Under the pieces are notes generated by a model. The model did not search any database, was not told where the DNA came from, and saw only the letters and a list, made by a program, of their open reading frames with translations. Position numbers and translations under genes: made by a program. Positions 1-8,787 of a stretch of DNA of 64,000 bases are shown one piece after another; within the stretch, counting starts at the first letter, position 1; each line of letters begins with the position of its first letter. The stretch is from Roseovarius sp. (GTDB taxonomy: Bacteria; Pseudomonadota; Alphaproteobacteria; Rhodobacterales; Rhodobacteraceae): positions 372,001 to 436,000 of the forward strand of contig JAOSKR010000002.1 in assembly GCA_027493545.1 (NCBI GenBank). Direction: 5' to 3'.

Positions 1-551
1 CGCGCGGCCGCCAGCCCCGCCGGCCCCGCGCCGATCACCAGCATCTCGCAGCGCGCACTCAGCTGCGGCGTATCGGCCGGCGGACAGTGGTCGGGGTCGA
101 GCCGCCCGAGACCCGCCATGCGGCGGATCATCGGCTCCCACCGCATCCAGCCCAGACCCATGAAGGTCTTGTAGTAAAAGCCTCCGGGCAGAAAGCGGTG
201 CAGGCGGTCAATGAGCCGGCCCCGGTCGTGCAGCGCGTCGGGCGCGGTGTTGACCGAGCGCAGCGCCATGCCGTCGCGCAGCAAATGGGTAGTCGCGCGG
301 ACGTTGGGCGTGGTGCGCCCCTCATGGGTCACGTCGAAGATCGCGTTCGGCTCCTCGCCCCCCATCCCCCAAAGGCCGCGCGGGCGGTGATACTTGAAGC
401 TGCGCCCCAGCACGCGGGTGCCCGAGGCCAGCAGGGCCGACGCCAGCGTGTCGCCGGCAAAGCCGGTCAGCGGCGCCCCGTCAAAGCTGAAGGAAAGCGG
501 CGCGGCGCGGTCGATGCGGGTGCCGAACCTGTCGTGACGCCAGCCGGTCAT
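1..551 (-). CDS. soxA: Sarcosine oxidase alpha subunit, N-terminal part (cut by window edge)
   Basis: This is the first 183 codons of the large subunit of heterotetrameric sarcosine oxidase, which oxidises sarcosine to glycine and passes the methyl group to tetrahydrofolate. The N-terminal fold seen here has the ferredoxin-like 2Fe-2S-type segment typical of this family (GDTLASALLASG) and the start of the dinucleotide-binding motif (VIGAGPAGLAA) close to the window edge. The remaining roughly 800 residues and any soxG lie beyond position 1. The start codon at 549-551 overlaps the soxD stop as ATGA, which supports translational coupling. Assignment rests on sequence resemblance and on the soxB-soxD-soxA order. 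Confidence 0.93.
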   Translation of the reverse strand, partial: MTGWRHDRFGTRIDRAAPLSFSFDGAPLTGFAGDTLASALLASGTRVLGRSFKYHRPRGLWGMGGEEPNAIFDVTHEGRTTPNVRATTHLLRDGMALRSVNTAPDALHDRGRLIDRLHRFLPGGFYYKTFMGLGWMRWEPMIRRMAGLGRLDPDHCPPADTPQLSARCEMLVIGAGPAGLAAA

Positions 552-814
552 CTCTCTCTCCCGGGCAGCGGGGCGGCGTCCGACACCTCGCGGGTGACGG
601 TGTCGCGCGTCATGGTGAAGAACTCGCCGCAGGTCAGGTGCACCCAGACCTCGCGCGCCGGCCGGCGCGGGGCGGCGTTCATGTAGAGGTAATCGGCCCA
701 GTCGGCATCCGACGTGGTCTCGGCCGGCTCGGGGCGGCGCTTGCCGGCCTCGGCGGCGAAATGGAACTCGGTCTCTTCGCGGGGGCCGCAGAAGGGGCAG
801 GTGAAGATTTGCAT
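548..814 (-). CDS. soxD: Sarcosine oxidase delta subunit
   Basis: This 88-residue protein is the small zinc-binding subunit of heterotetrameric sarcosine oxidase. The N-terminus carries the CPFCG motif (Cys6, Cys9), and His59 with Cys62 in HLTCG complete the expected zinc site. The tryptophan/aspartate-rich middle (DADWADYLYMN) is typical of the family. It lies 13 nt after the restored soxB stop and overlaps soxA by ATGA. Length is normal. The start at 814 is the only one that gives the CPFCG N-terminus. Confidence 0.95.
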   Translation of the reverse strand: MQIFTCPFCGPREETEFHFAAEAGKRRPEPAETTSDADWADYLYMNAAPRRPAREVWVHLTCGEFFTMTRDTVTREVSDAAPLPGRER

Positions 815-827
815 CCGCGTCCTTTCG

Positions 828-2079
828 TCAGTGGGCGATGCCCGAGCCGGCCGCCTCGTCGATGAGGCGGCCGCGGGCAAAACGGTCAAGATCAAAAAGG
901 GCGGCTGATCTCGTGGTGCCGGCCGGTGGCCATGAGATGCGCCAGAAGCCAGCCGCCGGCGGGGATCGCCTTGAACCCGCCGGTACCCCAGCCGCAATTG
1001 AGGAAAAGCCCCTCGGGGCCGGTCGGGCCGATCACCGGCGAGCTGTCGGGCACCACGTCGACCACGCCGCCCCATTGGCGGAGCAGTTTCAACTGGGCGA
1101 AGGCGGGAAACATCTCGAGCAGGCCCGACAGCACGGTTTCCTGCATGGGCAGGTTGCCGCGCTGGCCGTGGGTGGGCACCCGGTCAAGCCCGCCGCCGAA
1201 CACCAGTTCGCCCTTGTCGGATTGCGAGACATAGGTTCCGGTGCCGAGATAGAGCAGAACGGTGTCGAGGATCGGCTTGACCGGCTCCGAGACGAACGCC
1301 TGCAGCGCGTAGGTCAGGACCGGCAGGCGCACTCCGGCCAGCGCCGCGAGCCCCGGCGTCGCTCCTGCGGACGCGAGCCCCACCCGCGCCGCGCGGATGG
1401 TGCCCTGATCGGTCCCGACCCCGGTGACGCGGCCGGCCTCGATCAGAAGGTCGGTCACGGCGCAGTTCTCGACGATGTCGACGCCGAGGCTGCTGGCGGC
1501 GCGGGCATAGCCCCAGGCCACCGCGTCATGCCGGGCGATACCGGCGCGCGGCTGCCAGATGCCGCCCATGCAGGCATGGCGCGCGCCGGGGCCCCGGTTG
1601 AGCAGCGGCGCGCGGCGCAGCGCCTCCTCGGCGCCCATCAGCGCGCCATCGACGCCGTTGAGCTGCATGGCGTTGGCGATGCGGGCGCAGATCTCCATCT
1701 GCATCGGCGTGTGCGCGGCGATCAGCATGCCGCGCTGGCTGAGCATGACGTTGAAGTTGAGGTCCTTCGACAGCCCCTCGTAGAGCCTGAGCGCGAGATC
1801 GTAGAGCGCCACGCTTTCGGGATAGAAATAGTTCGAGCGCACCACGGTGGTGTTGCGCCCGGTGTTGCCGCCGCCGATCCAGCCCTTTTCCAGCACCGCG
1901 ACACGGCGCAGGCCGTGGTTCCTGGCGAGGTAATAGGCGGTGGCGAGGCCATGGCCGCCGCCGCCCACCACGATGGCGTCGTATTCGGGCGCCGGCCGGG
2001 CCTTGCGCCAGGCCGGTTTCCAGCCGCGATGGCCACGCAATCCTTCGGCGGCAAGCGAGAGGGCAGAGTAGCGTTTCAT
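828..2079 (-). CDS. soxB: Sarcosine oxidase beta subunit (3' frameshift)
   Basis: This is the FAD/FMN-carrying beta subunit that forms the sarcosine oxidation site. The N-terminus has the FAD-binding motif VVGGGGHGLATAYYLA (about residues 37-52), and the protein stays in frame for 395 residues up to HEISRPF. There a run of five A on the plus strand (894-898) shifts the frame and creates a stop at 892. Removing one A restores the usual family ending (DLDRF...LIDE...GIAH) and a stop at 828-830, 13 nt before soxD. I treat the shift as a probable sequence error; if it is real, the protein loses about 22 C-terminal residues. The start overlaps the upstream TetR stop by ATGA. Confidence 0.93.
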
Positions 2080-2736
2080 CTGCGGTTCACGCTCCGGGCA
2101 TGGGCGATGAAGGCATCGACCTCATCGCGCGAGGGCCGCACGCCGGTAAAGCAGTAGAGATAGCCCGGCACCCGCGCAAGCCGCTCTTCGAGCGTTTCGC
2201 CGAGGTCGAGCGCATAGTATCCGATCTGCTGGAAATAGAGCACCCGCGCGCGGATGTCGGCCTCGTCCGCGTCATAGCCGAAACGCGCGAACATCCGCGC
2301 CAGCGCCTGATGCCGGGCGGTGTCGCTGAGCGCGACACGGGTGTGTACCGCCTCATCGCGCCGCGCCCATTCGCGCACCGCGAAATCGAGCCGGTAGTCG
2401 AACCCGTCGGGCGCGATGACGCAGCGAAAGAAGTTGCACACCGCCTCGGTGATGGTGGCGGCCGCCAGTTCGGTCGAGCGGATCAGCACGCCGGTGTTGG
2501 TCTGCTCCCGGTGTCGAGCAACTGGTTGAGCAGATCCTCGCGGCTGTCGAAATACCAGTAGAAGGACGAGCGCGAGACCCCAGCCGGCTGCCGAGTGTCA
2601 GGATCTTCACCTCCGACACGCCGTCGCTGACCAGCAGGCCCATCGCCGCGTCAAGCCAGTCCTCGCGCGTGACCTTGACGTTTCCGGGCAGCGCGTCGCC
2701 GCCGGCGGCCGGGAGAGGCAGGGTCGGGTCGGTCAT
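2076..2736 (-). CDS. TetR-family regulator inside the betaine/sarcosine operon (two frameshifts)
   Basis: The start at 2736 gives MTDPTLPLP followed by a TetR helix-turn-helix: REDWLDAAMGLLVSDG, then, after adding one G near 2577-2580, LGVSRSSFYWYFDSREDLL. A second missing base near 2506-2510 joins this to the ligand-binding half, which ends FIAHARSVNRR at 2076. With both corrections the gene is 663 nt and 220 residues, a normal TetR length. It lies between the mttB-like gene (7 nt gap) and soxB (ATGA overlap), so it probably controls this operon. The palindrome at 6776-6791 is a candidate site. Ligand unknown; a methylated amine is likely from context. Confidence 0.82.
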
Positions 2737-2743
2737 GGCATCC

Positions 2744-4324
2744 TCAGCTTGACGGGGCGGCACCGCCCCGGGCGGTGCGGCGGGCGATATGGGCATCGAG
2801 AGCTTCGAGCCGGTTCGGGTCGGCGGCCGGCGGCGGGGTGTGGCTCGCGACGATCTCGCGCCAGATGCCGGTGGCGCGTTCGCTGGCGGTCAGGGCGCCG
2901 TGCTCGGACCAAATGCCGAAATTCGACCAGTCCGCCACCAATGGTTCGTAAAACGCAGATCGGTAGCGTTCCATGGTGTGCGCGCAGCCAAAGAAATGCC
3001 CGCCCGGCGCCACCTCGTCCAGTGCCTCGCGGGCAATCTCGGCCGGACCCGCCGGGGTGGGGCTGCACAGCTCGGCCACCATCTGCACCGCCTCGAGATC
3101 GGTGATCAGTTTCTCGAAGGATACCGTCAGCCCGCCCTCGAGCCAGCCGGCGGCGTGGATGATCACCGTGGCCCCGGCCAGCACCGACCCCCACAGGCCG
3201 AACTGGGTTTCGTGCGCGGCCTGTGCGTCGTTGACGTTGGCGGCCGATCCGGTGGCGCAGCGCCAGGGCAGGCCGATATGGCGCGCCATCTGCCCGGCCG
3301 CCAGCGACGCCTGGAAATGCTCGGGCGTGCCAAAGGCGGGAGAGCCCGATTTCATGTCGACGTTCGACGTGAAGGTGCCGTAGCAGACCGGCGCGCCGGG
3401 CCGCGCCAGCTGGGTCAGCGCGATCGCCGCCAGCGCCTCGGCATGCGAGAGCGTGATCGCCCCCGCGACGGTGATCGGCGCCATCGCCCCCATCAGGGTG
3501 AAGGGCGTGACGATCGCCAATTGCCCGGCGCGGGCGAAGTCGATCAGCCCCTGCGCCATCGGCACGTCGATCTGGCGCGGCGAGTTGGTGTTGATGATGG
3601 TGTAGCAGCGGGGCTCGGCGGTGAAATCCGCATCCGAAAGCCCGCGGAAATCGCGCAGCATCTCGAAGCTTTCCACGACCTGCGGCGTTCCGCGCGAAAA
3701 GACGAAGGGGAACTTGTCCGAGAGGCCGAGCTGCGCTCGCATGGTGAAATAGTGACGCAGTTCGGGGGCAACGTCCTGCGGTTCGACCAGCGGCGGCAGC
3801 AGGTGAAGGACGTCGAAGTGATGGGTGAGCTTGATCAGCTCGCGAAAGTCGTCCCCCGAGGCGGGGCGGCGGCCGCGGTCGAGGTCGGTGGCGTATGGCG
3901 CTCCCGCGCCGGGCTGGAACGTCAGGCTGCCCAGTTCCAGCGTCACGTCGCGGTGTGGCGCGCCGGCGCGGCACCCGATCCGGCGCGGGGCTGTGGCAAG
4001 CGCGGCCTCGATCACCTCGCGCCCGATCCGCACGATCTCGGTTTCCTCGTCCACCAGCGCGCCGCCCGCGGCACAGATCGCGCGGGCCTCGGGCAGGAGC
4101 ACCTTGATGCCGAGCTCCTCGAGCACCGAAAGCGCCGCGTCGTGGATGGCGGTGATGCGGTCGTCGGTAAAGACCGTCTGCGGCGTGAAGGGATTGCGCA
4201 GCTGGCGATAGTTCACCTCGCGCGCCGCGCCGCTCTTTCCCGCACCCGCACCCGCGCCCGGGTTCGGGCCGCCCCGGCCATGCCGCCGCCGGCGGTCGGA
4301 AAGGCCCTGCCGGGTAGCGTTCAT
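2744..4324 (-). CDS. MttB-family (non-pyrrolysine) methyltransferase, paralogue 1
   Basis: A 526-residue member of the trimethylamine methyltransferase superfamily (MttB, COG5598). No in-frame TAG occurs, so it is not the pyrrolysine enzyme but belongs to the large non-Pyl group, characterised members of which demethylate betaines such as glycine betaine. Family features include PFTLMGAMAPITVAGAI, SGSPAFGTPE and the C-terminal glycine-rich GGHFFGCAHT. Residues 10-35 are an unusual Arg/Gly/Ala-rich extension. It overlaps the dimethylglycine dehydrogenase-like gene by ATGA, which links its product (demethylated amine) to the next oxidation steps. The substrate is inferred from neighbours; glycine betaine is the leading candidate. 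Confidence 0.88.
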   Translation of the reverse strand: MNATRQGLSDRRRRHGRGGPNPGAGAGAGKSGAAREVNYRQLRNPFTPQTVFTDDRITAIHDAALSVLEELGIKVLLPEARAICAAGGALVDEETEIVRIGREVIEAALATAPRRIGCRAGAPHRDVTLELGSLTFQPGAGAPYATDLDRGRRPASGDDFRELIKLTHHFDVLHLLPPLVEPQDVAPELRHYFTMRAQLGLSDKFPFVFSRGTPQVVESFEMLRDFRGLSDADFTAEPRCYTIINTNSPRQIDVPMAQGLIDFARAGQLAIVTPFTLMGAMAPITVAGAITLSHAEALAAIALTQLARPGAPVCYGTFTSNVDMKSGSPAFGTPEHFQASLAAGQMARHIGLPWRCATGSAANVNDAQAAHETQFGLWGSVLAGATVIIHAAGWLEGGLTVSFEKLITDLEAVQMVAELCSPTPAGPAEIAREALDEVAPGGHFFGCAHTMERYRSAFYEPLVADWSNFGIWSEHGALTASERATGIWREIVASHTPPPAADPNRLEALDAHIARRTARGGAAPSS

Positions 4325-6729
4325 GCCCGCATGACCCGGCCCTTCGGGTCGTAGGGCGATGGCGCGATGACCCGCGCCGGCCGCTCGACCCCGACGACAT
4401 GGGTGGAAAGCTCGGTCCCCTCGGCGGCGGCATCGCGGTCGATCATCGCCATCGCCAGCGACTTGCCGATGGTGTGGCCATAGCCGCCCGAGGTGACAAA
4501 GCCGATGCGGCGGCCGTCCTGCCAGACCGGCTCGTATCCGCTGGCGTCGGCGTCTTCGGCGTCGATCTCGAGCGTGACGATCACTTGCGCCGGGCCGTCG
4601 CCGTCGCGTTCCGCGAGCGCCGCGTCGCGGCCGATGAAGTCGCCCTTGTCCCGGGCGATCCAGCGATCCATGCCGGTCTGGCCGGGGGTGTACCCCTGGG
4701 TGAATTCCGCCGACCAGATGCCAAAGGATTTTTCCAGCCGCAGGCTCAGCAGAGCATTGAAGCCCACTTCACGCAGGCCCAGCCCCTCGCCGGCCTCGAT
4801 AAGGGCGCGGCGCAGCCCGATATGTTCGGCCGCCGCGCAGTGGATCTCGTATCCCAACTCGCCCATGACCGACATCCGGCCGACCTTGCAGCGATAAAGC
4901 CCGATGTCGAAGGTGGCGCAGCCCATGAAGGGCAGGTCGGCCACGGCGCCGTCGGTGAGGCGTTCCAGCACCTTCAGGCTCCGGGGCCCCGAAACGCCGA
5001 ACCCTACGGTCGTGTCCGAGATGTCGCGCACATCGACATCCGGGCCCATGTGGTCGGAAAACCAGCGCATGTGCCATTCGCGCAGGTAATAGGAGCCCAT
5101 GATCCACCAGCTGCCGTCGCCCCAGTTGAAGAGGGTCAGATCGCCCTTGAGCCGCCCGTCAGGCGCCAGCATCGGCGCCAGCCGCGCGCGCCCCGGCCCC
5201 GGCAGGCGCGACGCCATGAGCCGGTCGAGCCGGGCCCGCGCGCCCGTGCCGGTGACTTCGAACCGCGAAAAGCCCGAGATGTCGAGCAGGCCCGCGGCTT
5301 CGCGCATTGCGCGGCATTCCTCGCCGACGATGTCGAAGGCGTTGGAACGCTTGAGTGTCGGGGTTTCCTCGAAATCGGCGGCGGGGGCGAAATAGAGCGG
5401 AACTTCCAGCCCGTAGCTCGCGCCCCAGCGGGCGCCGGCGGCGCTCATGTCGGCATAGGCCGGCGCCATCCTGAGCGGCCGCCCGGCGGGCAGTTGCTGG
5501 TTGGGATAGGTCATCACGAAGCGGCGCGAATAGAACTGGCCGGTGGTTTCCCTGATGTAGCGCTTGTTTGCCGCGAAATCGCCGTAGCGCGCCACGTCCA
5601 TGCCGAAGACGTCGGCCTGAGGTTCGCCGTGGACGATCCATTCCGCGAGGCTCTTGCCGACGCCGCCGCCCTGCAGGAACCCCGCCATCACCGCGCAGGC
5701 ACACCAGTAGCCGGGCTTGCCGCGCACCGGACCCACCAGCGGGTTGCCGTCGGGCGAGAAGGTGAACGCGCCGTTGACCCAGGTCTTGATCCCAGCCTCT
5801 TGCAGCACCGGATAGCGCTGAAACCCGAGGGTCAGTTCGTTTTCGATACGGTCGGTGTCTTCCTGCTGCAGTTCGAACCCGTATTCCCAAGGCGCGCCGT
5901 CCATCATCCAGTGCTGATGGTCGATCTCGTAGATGCCGAGCAGCATCCCCTTCTGGTCCTGGCGCATGTAGGTGAAACCCTCGAGATCGACCACCAGCGG
6001 CAGTTCGCGGTCGAGTTCGGCAATCTCGGGGATGGTCTCGGTGACCGGGTAATGGTGGTTGAGCGGCGAGACCGGCAGTTCGATCCCGGCCATGCGGCCG
6101 ACCTGCTTAGCCCAGAGCCCGGCGGCGTTGACCACGTGCTCGCAGCGGATCGTGCCCTTTTCGGTGACCACCTCCCAGCCATCACTGGTCTGGTTCAGTT
6201 CCAGCACGCGGTTGTGCTCGATCACCTCGGCGCCGCGCTTTTTCGCCGCGCCGGCATAGGCCTGGACGGTGCCGGTGGTGTCGATATAGCCCTCGCGCTC
6301 GGCCCACATGCCGCCGAGGACGCCATCGGTCGACATCACCGGGCAAAGCTCCTGCGCCTCGTCAGGGGTGATCAGGCGCACATCCTCGATGCCGATCGAC
6401 TGAAACACGCGGTAGGCCGATTGCAGCCATTCCCAGCGGTCGGGCGTGCCGGCAAGCGTCATGCCGCCGGTCATGTGCAGCCCGATGTTCTGGCCCGACT
6501 CCTCCCGGATCACCGACAGCAGGTCGATGGTGTAGGCCTGCAGCGCGGCGATGTTGGGATCGGCGTTGAGCGCATGGATCCCGCCGGCGGCGTGCCAGCT
6601 GGAGCCAGCGGTGAGCACCTTGCGCTCGATCAGGCAGACATCGCTCCAGCCCTCGCGGGCCGGGTGATAAAGGACCGAGGCCCCGACGACGCCACCGCCG
6701 ATGACCACGACGCGATAATGAGATTTCAT
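4321..6729 (-). CDS. Dimethylglycine/sarcosine dehydrogenase-like FAD enzyme with GcvT domain
   Basis: This 802-residue protein has an FAD-binding domain at the N-terminus (VVIGGGVVGAS, residues 8-18) and the SSWHAAGG motif. His46 of that motif matches the histidine that carries covalent FAD in mitochondrial dimethylglycine and sarcosine dehydrogenases. A GcvT/aminomethyltransferase-like half follows (about 430-795), which passes the released one-carbon unit to tetrahydrofolate. The family includes dimethylglycine dehydrogenase, sarcosine dehydrogenase and close relatives, so the exact substrate is uncertain. It is the first gene of the operon; GGAG lies 7 nt before the ATG. A palindrome sits about 50 nt upstream. 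Confidence 0.88.
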   Translation of the reverse strand: MKSHYRVVVIGGGVVGASVLYHPAREGWSDVCLIERKVLTAGSSWHAAGGIHALNADPNIAALQAYTIDLLSVIREESGQNIGLHMTGGMTLAGTPDRWEWLQSAYRVFQSIGIEDVRLITPDEAQELCPVMSTDGVLGGMWAEREGYIDTTGTVQAYAGAAKKRGAEVIEHNRVLELNQTSDGWEVVTEKGTIRCEHVVNAAGLWAKQVGRMAGIELPVSPLNHHYPVTETIPEIAELDRELPLVVDLEGFTYMRQDQKGMLLGIYEIDHQHWMMDGAPWEYGFELQQEDTDRIENELTLGFQRYPVLQEAGIKTWVNGAFTFSPDGNPLVGPVRGKPGYWCACAVMAGFLQGGGVGKSLAEWIVHGEPQADVFGMDVARYGDFAANKRYIRETTGQFYSRRFVMTYPNQQLPAGRPLRMAPAYADMSAAGARWGASYGLEVPLYFAPAADFEETPTLKRSNAFDIVGEECRAMREAAGLLDISGFSRFEVTGTGARARLDRLMASRLPGPGRARLAPMLAPDGRLKGDLTLFNWGDGSWWIMGSYYLREWHMRWFSDHMGPDVDVRDISDTTVGFGVSGPRSLKVLERLTDGAVADLPFMGCATFDIGLYRCKVGRMSVMGELGYEIHCAAAEHIGLRRALIEAGEGLGLREVGFNALLSLRLEKSFGIWSAEFTQGYTPGQTGMDRWIARDKGDFIGRDAALAERDGDGPAQVIVTLEIDAEDADASGYEPVWQDGRRIGFVTSGGYGHTIGKSLAMAMIDRDAAAEGTELSTHVVGVERPARVIAPSPYDPKGRVMRA

Positions 6730-7051
6730 GATGCTTCTCCCCGGGCTGGTCCATTGCGCGCGAGGTTAGAGACGGTGGACACTTCTGTCCATCCTGATGT
6801 TGCGGCTGGCGGTGGTGGCCGGCCAGTGCCGCCAGCCGGTGCCCGGTGCGTCAACGGTCTGTCGCGCCGCCGGCGGCAGCCACCTTGCTGGCTCGCTGCG
6901 TAGTTCCGGGCACATGCCGGGTCGGGCACCAGCGCTGCATCGGCACCGCGCTTGTGACACTTTGCGCAGGATTTCGGCCCCGGCCGTCGCTTGCGGTTGC
7001 GGGCCGTGCCGTCATAGGGTGGACGCGACCACGCAAACCGGGATCGAGATC
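6730..7051. other. Divergent intergenic region, no gene
   Basis: About 320 nt between the divergently transcribed dehydrogenase and TDT transporter genes. Apart from the palindrome at 6776-6791, I see no gene, repeat or terminator here. Short open frames in it have no family resemblance. Confidence 0.5.
6776..6791. promoter_or_regulatory. Palindromic operator candidate upstream of the betaine/sarcosine operon
   Basis: TGGACA-cttc-TGTCCA is a perfect inverted repeat, 47 nt upstream of the first gene start (6729). On the minus strand the distal arm TGGACA could double as a -35 element, with TAACCT 17 nt downstream as a weak -10. A repressor bound here would block the promoter. The TetR protein encoded in the operon is the obvious candidate; this is inference. 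Confidence 0.45.
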
Positions 7052-8135
7052 GTGACAGCCCAGCCTGGCAGAACGCACCGGCCGCCCTGGCGCGACGCGC
7101 TCCTGAGACCTGCCGTCAAGACGCTGTCCCCGGCCTATTTCGGGATGGTCATGGCCACAGGCATCGTCTCGCTGGCCGCGCACGAGATCGGCCTCGCGGC
7201 GGTGGCCTGGGCGCTCTTCGGGATCGCGGGCACCGCGTATCTGGTCCTGTGGGTGCTGACCGTCCTTCGCATCCTGCGCCACCGCGACCGGTTCCTGGCC
7301 GACATGACCGACCATCTGCGCGGCCCCGGCTTTTTCACCGTGGTCGCGGCGTCGAGCATCCTGGGCAGCGAATTCGTCATCCTGACGCAGAACATCGTCG
7401 CCGGATTCGTCCTGTGGGTCGTCGCGGTGACGCTCTGGCTGGTGCTGACCTACACCATCTTCACCGCCTTCACGATCAAGGAGGAGAAACCGCCGCTCGA
7501 CCGGGGCATCAGCGGCGCCTGGCTGCTGGCGGTGGTGGCGACCCAGTCCATCGCGGTGCTGTCGTCGCTGCTGGCGGCCCGGATCGGACAGCCCTACCGG
7601 CTGGACCTGAATTTCCTGGCGCTGTCGATGTGGCTCTGGGGGGATGCTTTACATCTGGATGATGTCGCTGATCTTCTACCGCTACACCTTTTTCCGGTTC
7701 TCGCCGGGCGATCTGTCGCCGCCCTACTGGATCAACATGGGGGCGATGGCGATCTCGACGCTGGCGGGGTCGCTGCTGATCCTCGGCTCGCAGGACGCGC
7801 CCTTCCTGCATTCCATCGTGCCGTTCATGAAGGGTTTCACGGTCTTCTACTGGGCCACCGGAACGTGGTGGATACCGATGCTGCTCATCCTTGGTGTCTG
7901 GCGGCACATCTACAAGCGCTTCCCGCTGACCTACGATCCGCTTTACTGGGGCGCGGTGTTCCCGCTGGGGATGTACGCGGTCGGCACGTTCCAGATGGCG
8001 CGGGCGCTGGAGTTCGATTTCCTCGACCTGCTGCCGAGGGCGTTTTCCTGGATCGCCGTGGCGGCATGGACGGTGACGTTCCTGGCCTTTCTGGTGACGC
8101 TCTACCGGGCCGCAAGAACCGCCGTCGCCAAGTGA
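7052..8135 (+). CDS. TehA/TDT-family (SLAC1-like) transporter (one frameshift)
   Basis: A hydrophobic protein of the tellurite-resistance/dicarboxylate transporter family with about ten membrane helices. The first helix contains LSPAYFGMVMATGIVSLA, the usual family start. A GTG at 7052 is the best upstream start; the ATG at 7145 would cut the first helix. The reading frame breaks at a run of six G near 7638-7643, where LSMWLWG should continue into MLYIWMMSLIFYRYTFF. Deleting one G (or adding two) restores about 360 residues, the usual length. It ends TLYRAARTAVAK at 8135. Members move organic acids or anions; the substrate cannot be read from the sequence. Confidence 0.8.
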
Positions 8136-8242
8136 TCCGGCACCGGGGCGCGGCGCATTGACATGGCAGGGCGCGCAAAACAGATGACACCTGCGGCCGC
8201 ATCCATCAGGGCCGCGCCGGGCGCATCCGGAGACCCATCCCC

Positions 8243-8635
8243 ATGAGCCATGACCCCGAACCCGCGAATACCGGCCCGACCCTGCTGGAGCGGATATTCG
8301 CGAGCGAGATACGCGCCTGGCACGGGCGCGCGCCGCTCTGGTCGGTGTTCTGGCTCAAGGGCGTTCTGACCAGCGGCGTGCTGCTGGTGCTCTACGCCAC
8401 GACGGTCATCCTGCACCAGCCGTTGGCGGAACAGGGTCTGCTGATCTTCTGCGGCCTCTACACGGTCTGGATACTGGTCTCGATCTGGCGCTGTTCGCTT
8501 GCCTCCGACACCTTCTGGGCGCTGCTTGCGCGGTATCTGACGATTGCCTGGGCGGCGAATGCGGGACTGGTGCTGTTCTTTCGCCAGCTCGAGCTTCTGG
8601 CGATCTTGGGCGGCCTGTCGGGCCCCGGTTTCTGA
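8243..8635 (+). CDS. Small membrane protein of unknown function
   Basis: This 130-residue protein has three predicted membrane segments (about residues 42-60, 70-86 and 98-118) after a hydrophilic N-terminus. I do not recognise a family. It lies 107 nt after the TDT transporter on the same strand and 150 nt before the arginine deiminase operon. The start at 8243 follows only a weak Shine-Dalgarno-like sequence. It could be an accessory of either neighbour. Confidence 0.6.
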   Translation: MSHDPEPANTGPTLLERIFASEIRAWHGRAPLWSVFWLKGVLTSGVLLVLYATTVILHQPLAEQGLLIFCGLYTVWILVSIWRCSLASDTFWALLARYLTIAWAANAGLVLFFRQLELLAILGGLSGPGF

Positions 8636-8707
8636 ACCCCTCCGGGCTCGTCGCCGAAACGGCCGCCCGCACCCGCGCCCACCTGCGACACCACGGCGCA
8701 GAAGCGG

Positions 8708-8748
8708 TTGATGGCGGTTAATGCGGCGCGGCGCGGACGCTCTATGAC
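8708..8748 (+). promoter_or_regulatory. Candidate FNR-type promoter of the arc/N-ATPase operon
   Basis: TTGAT-ggcg-GTTAA at 8708-8721 matches the FNR/ANR box TTGAT-N4-ATCAA fully in the first half and in three of five positions in the second. Its centre (8714.5) lies about 41 nt before a start point predicted from the -10-like TATGAC at 8743-8748, the spacing expected for class II FNR activation. arc operons are classic anaerobically induced ANR/FNR targets. Degenerate second half; inference. Confidence 0.4.
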
Positions 8749-8787
8749 AGACGTGTCCCTTCCCGCATCCGCCACAGGAGGCCGATT

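Noticed and set aside
2744..4324. Pyrrolysine-containing trimethylamine methyltransferase (true MttB)
   Set aside because: No in-frame TAG in either MttB-family gene of the window.
4399..6903. 834-codon plus-strand frame opposite the dimethylglycine dehydrogenase-like gene
   Set aside because: Shadow of a gene with well-supported FAD and GcvT motifs.
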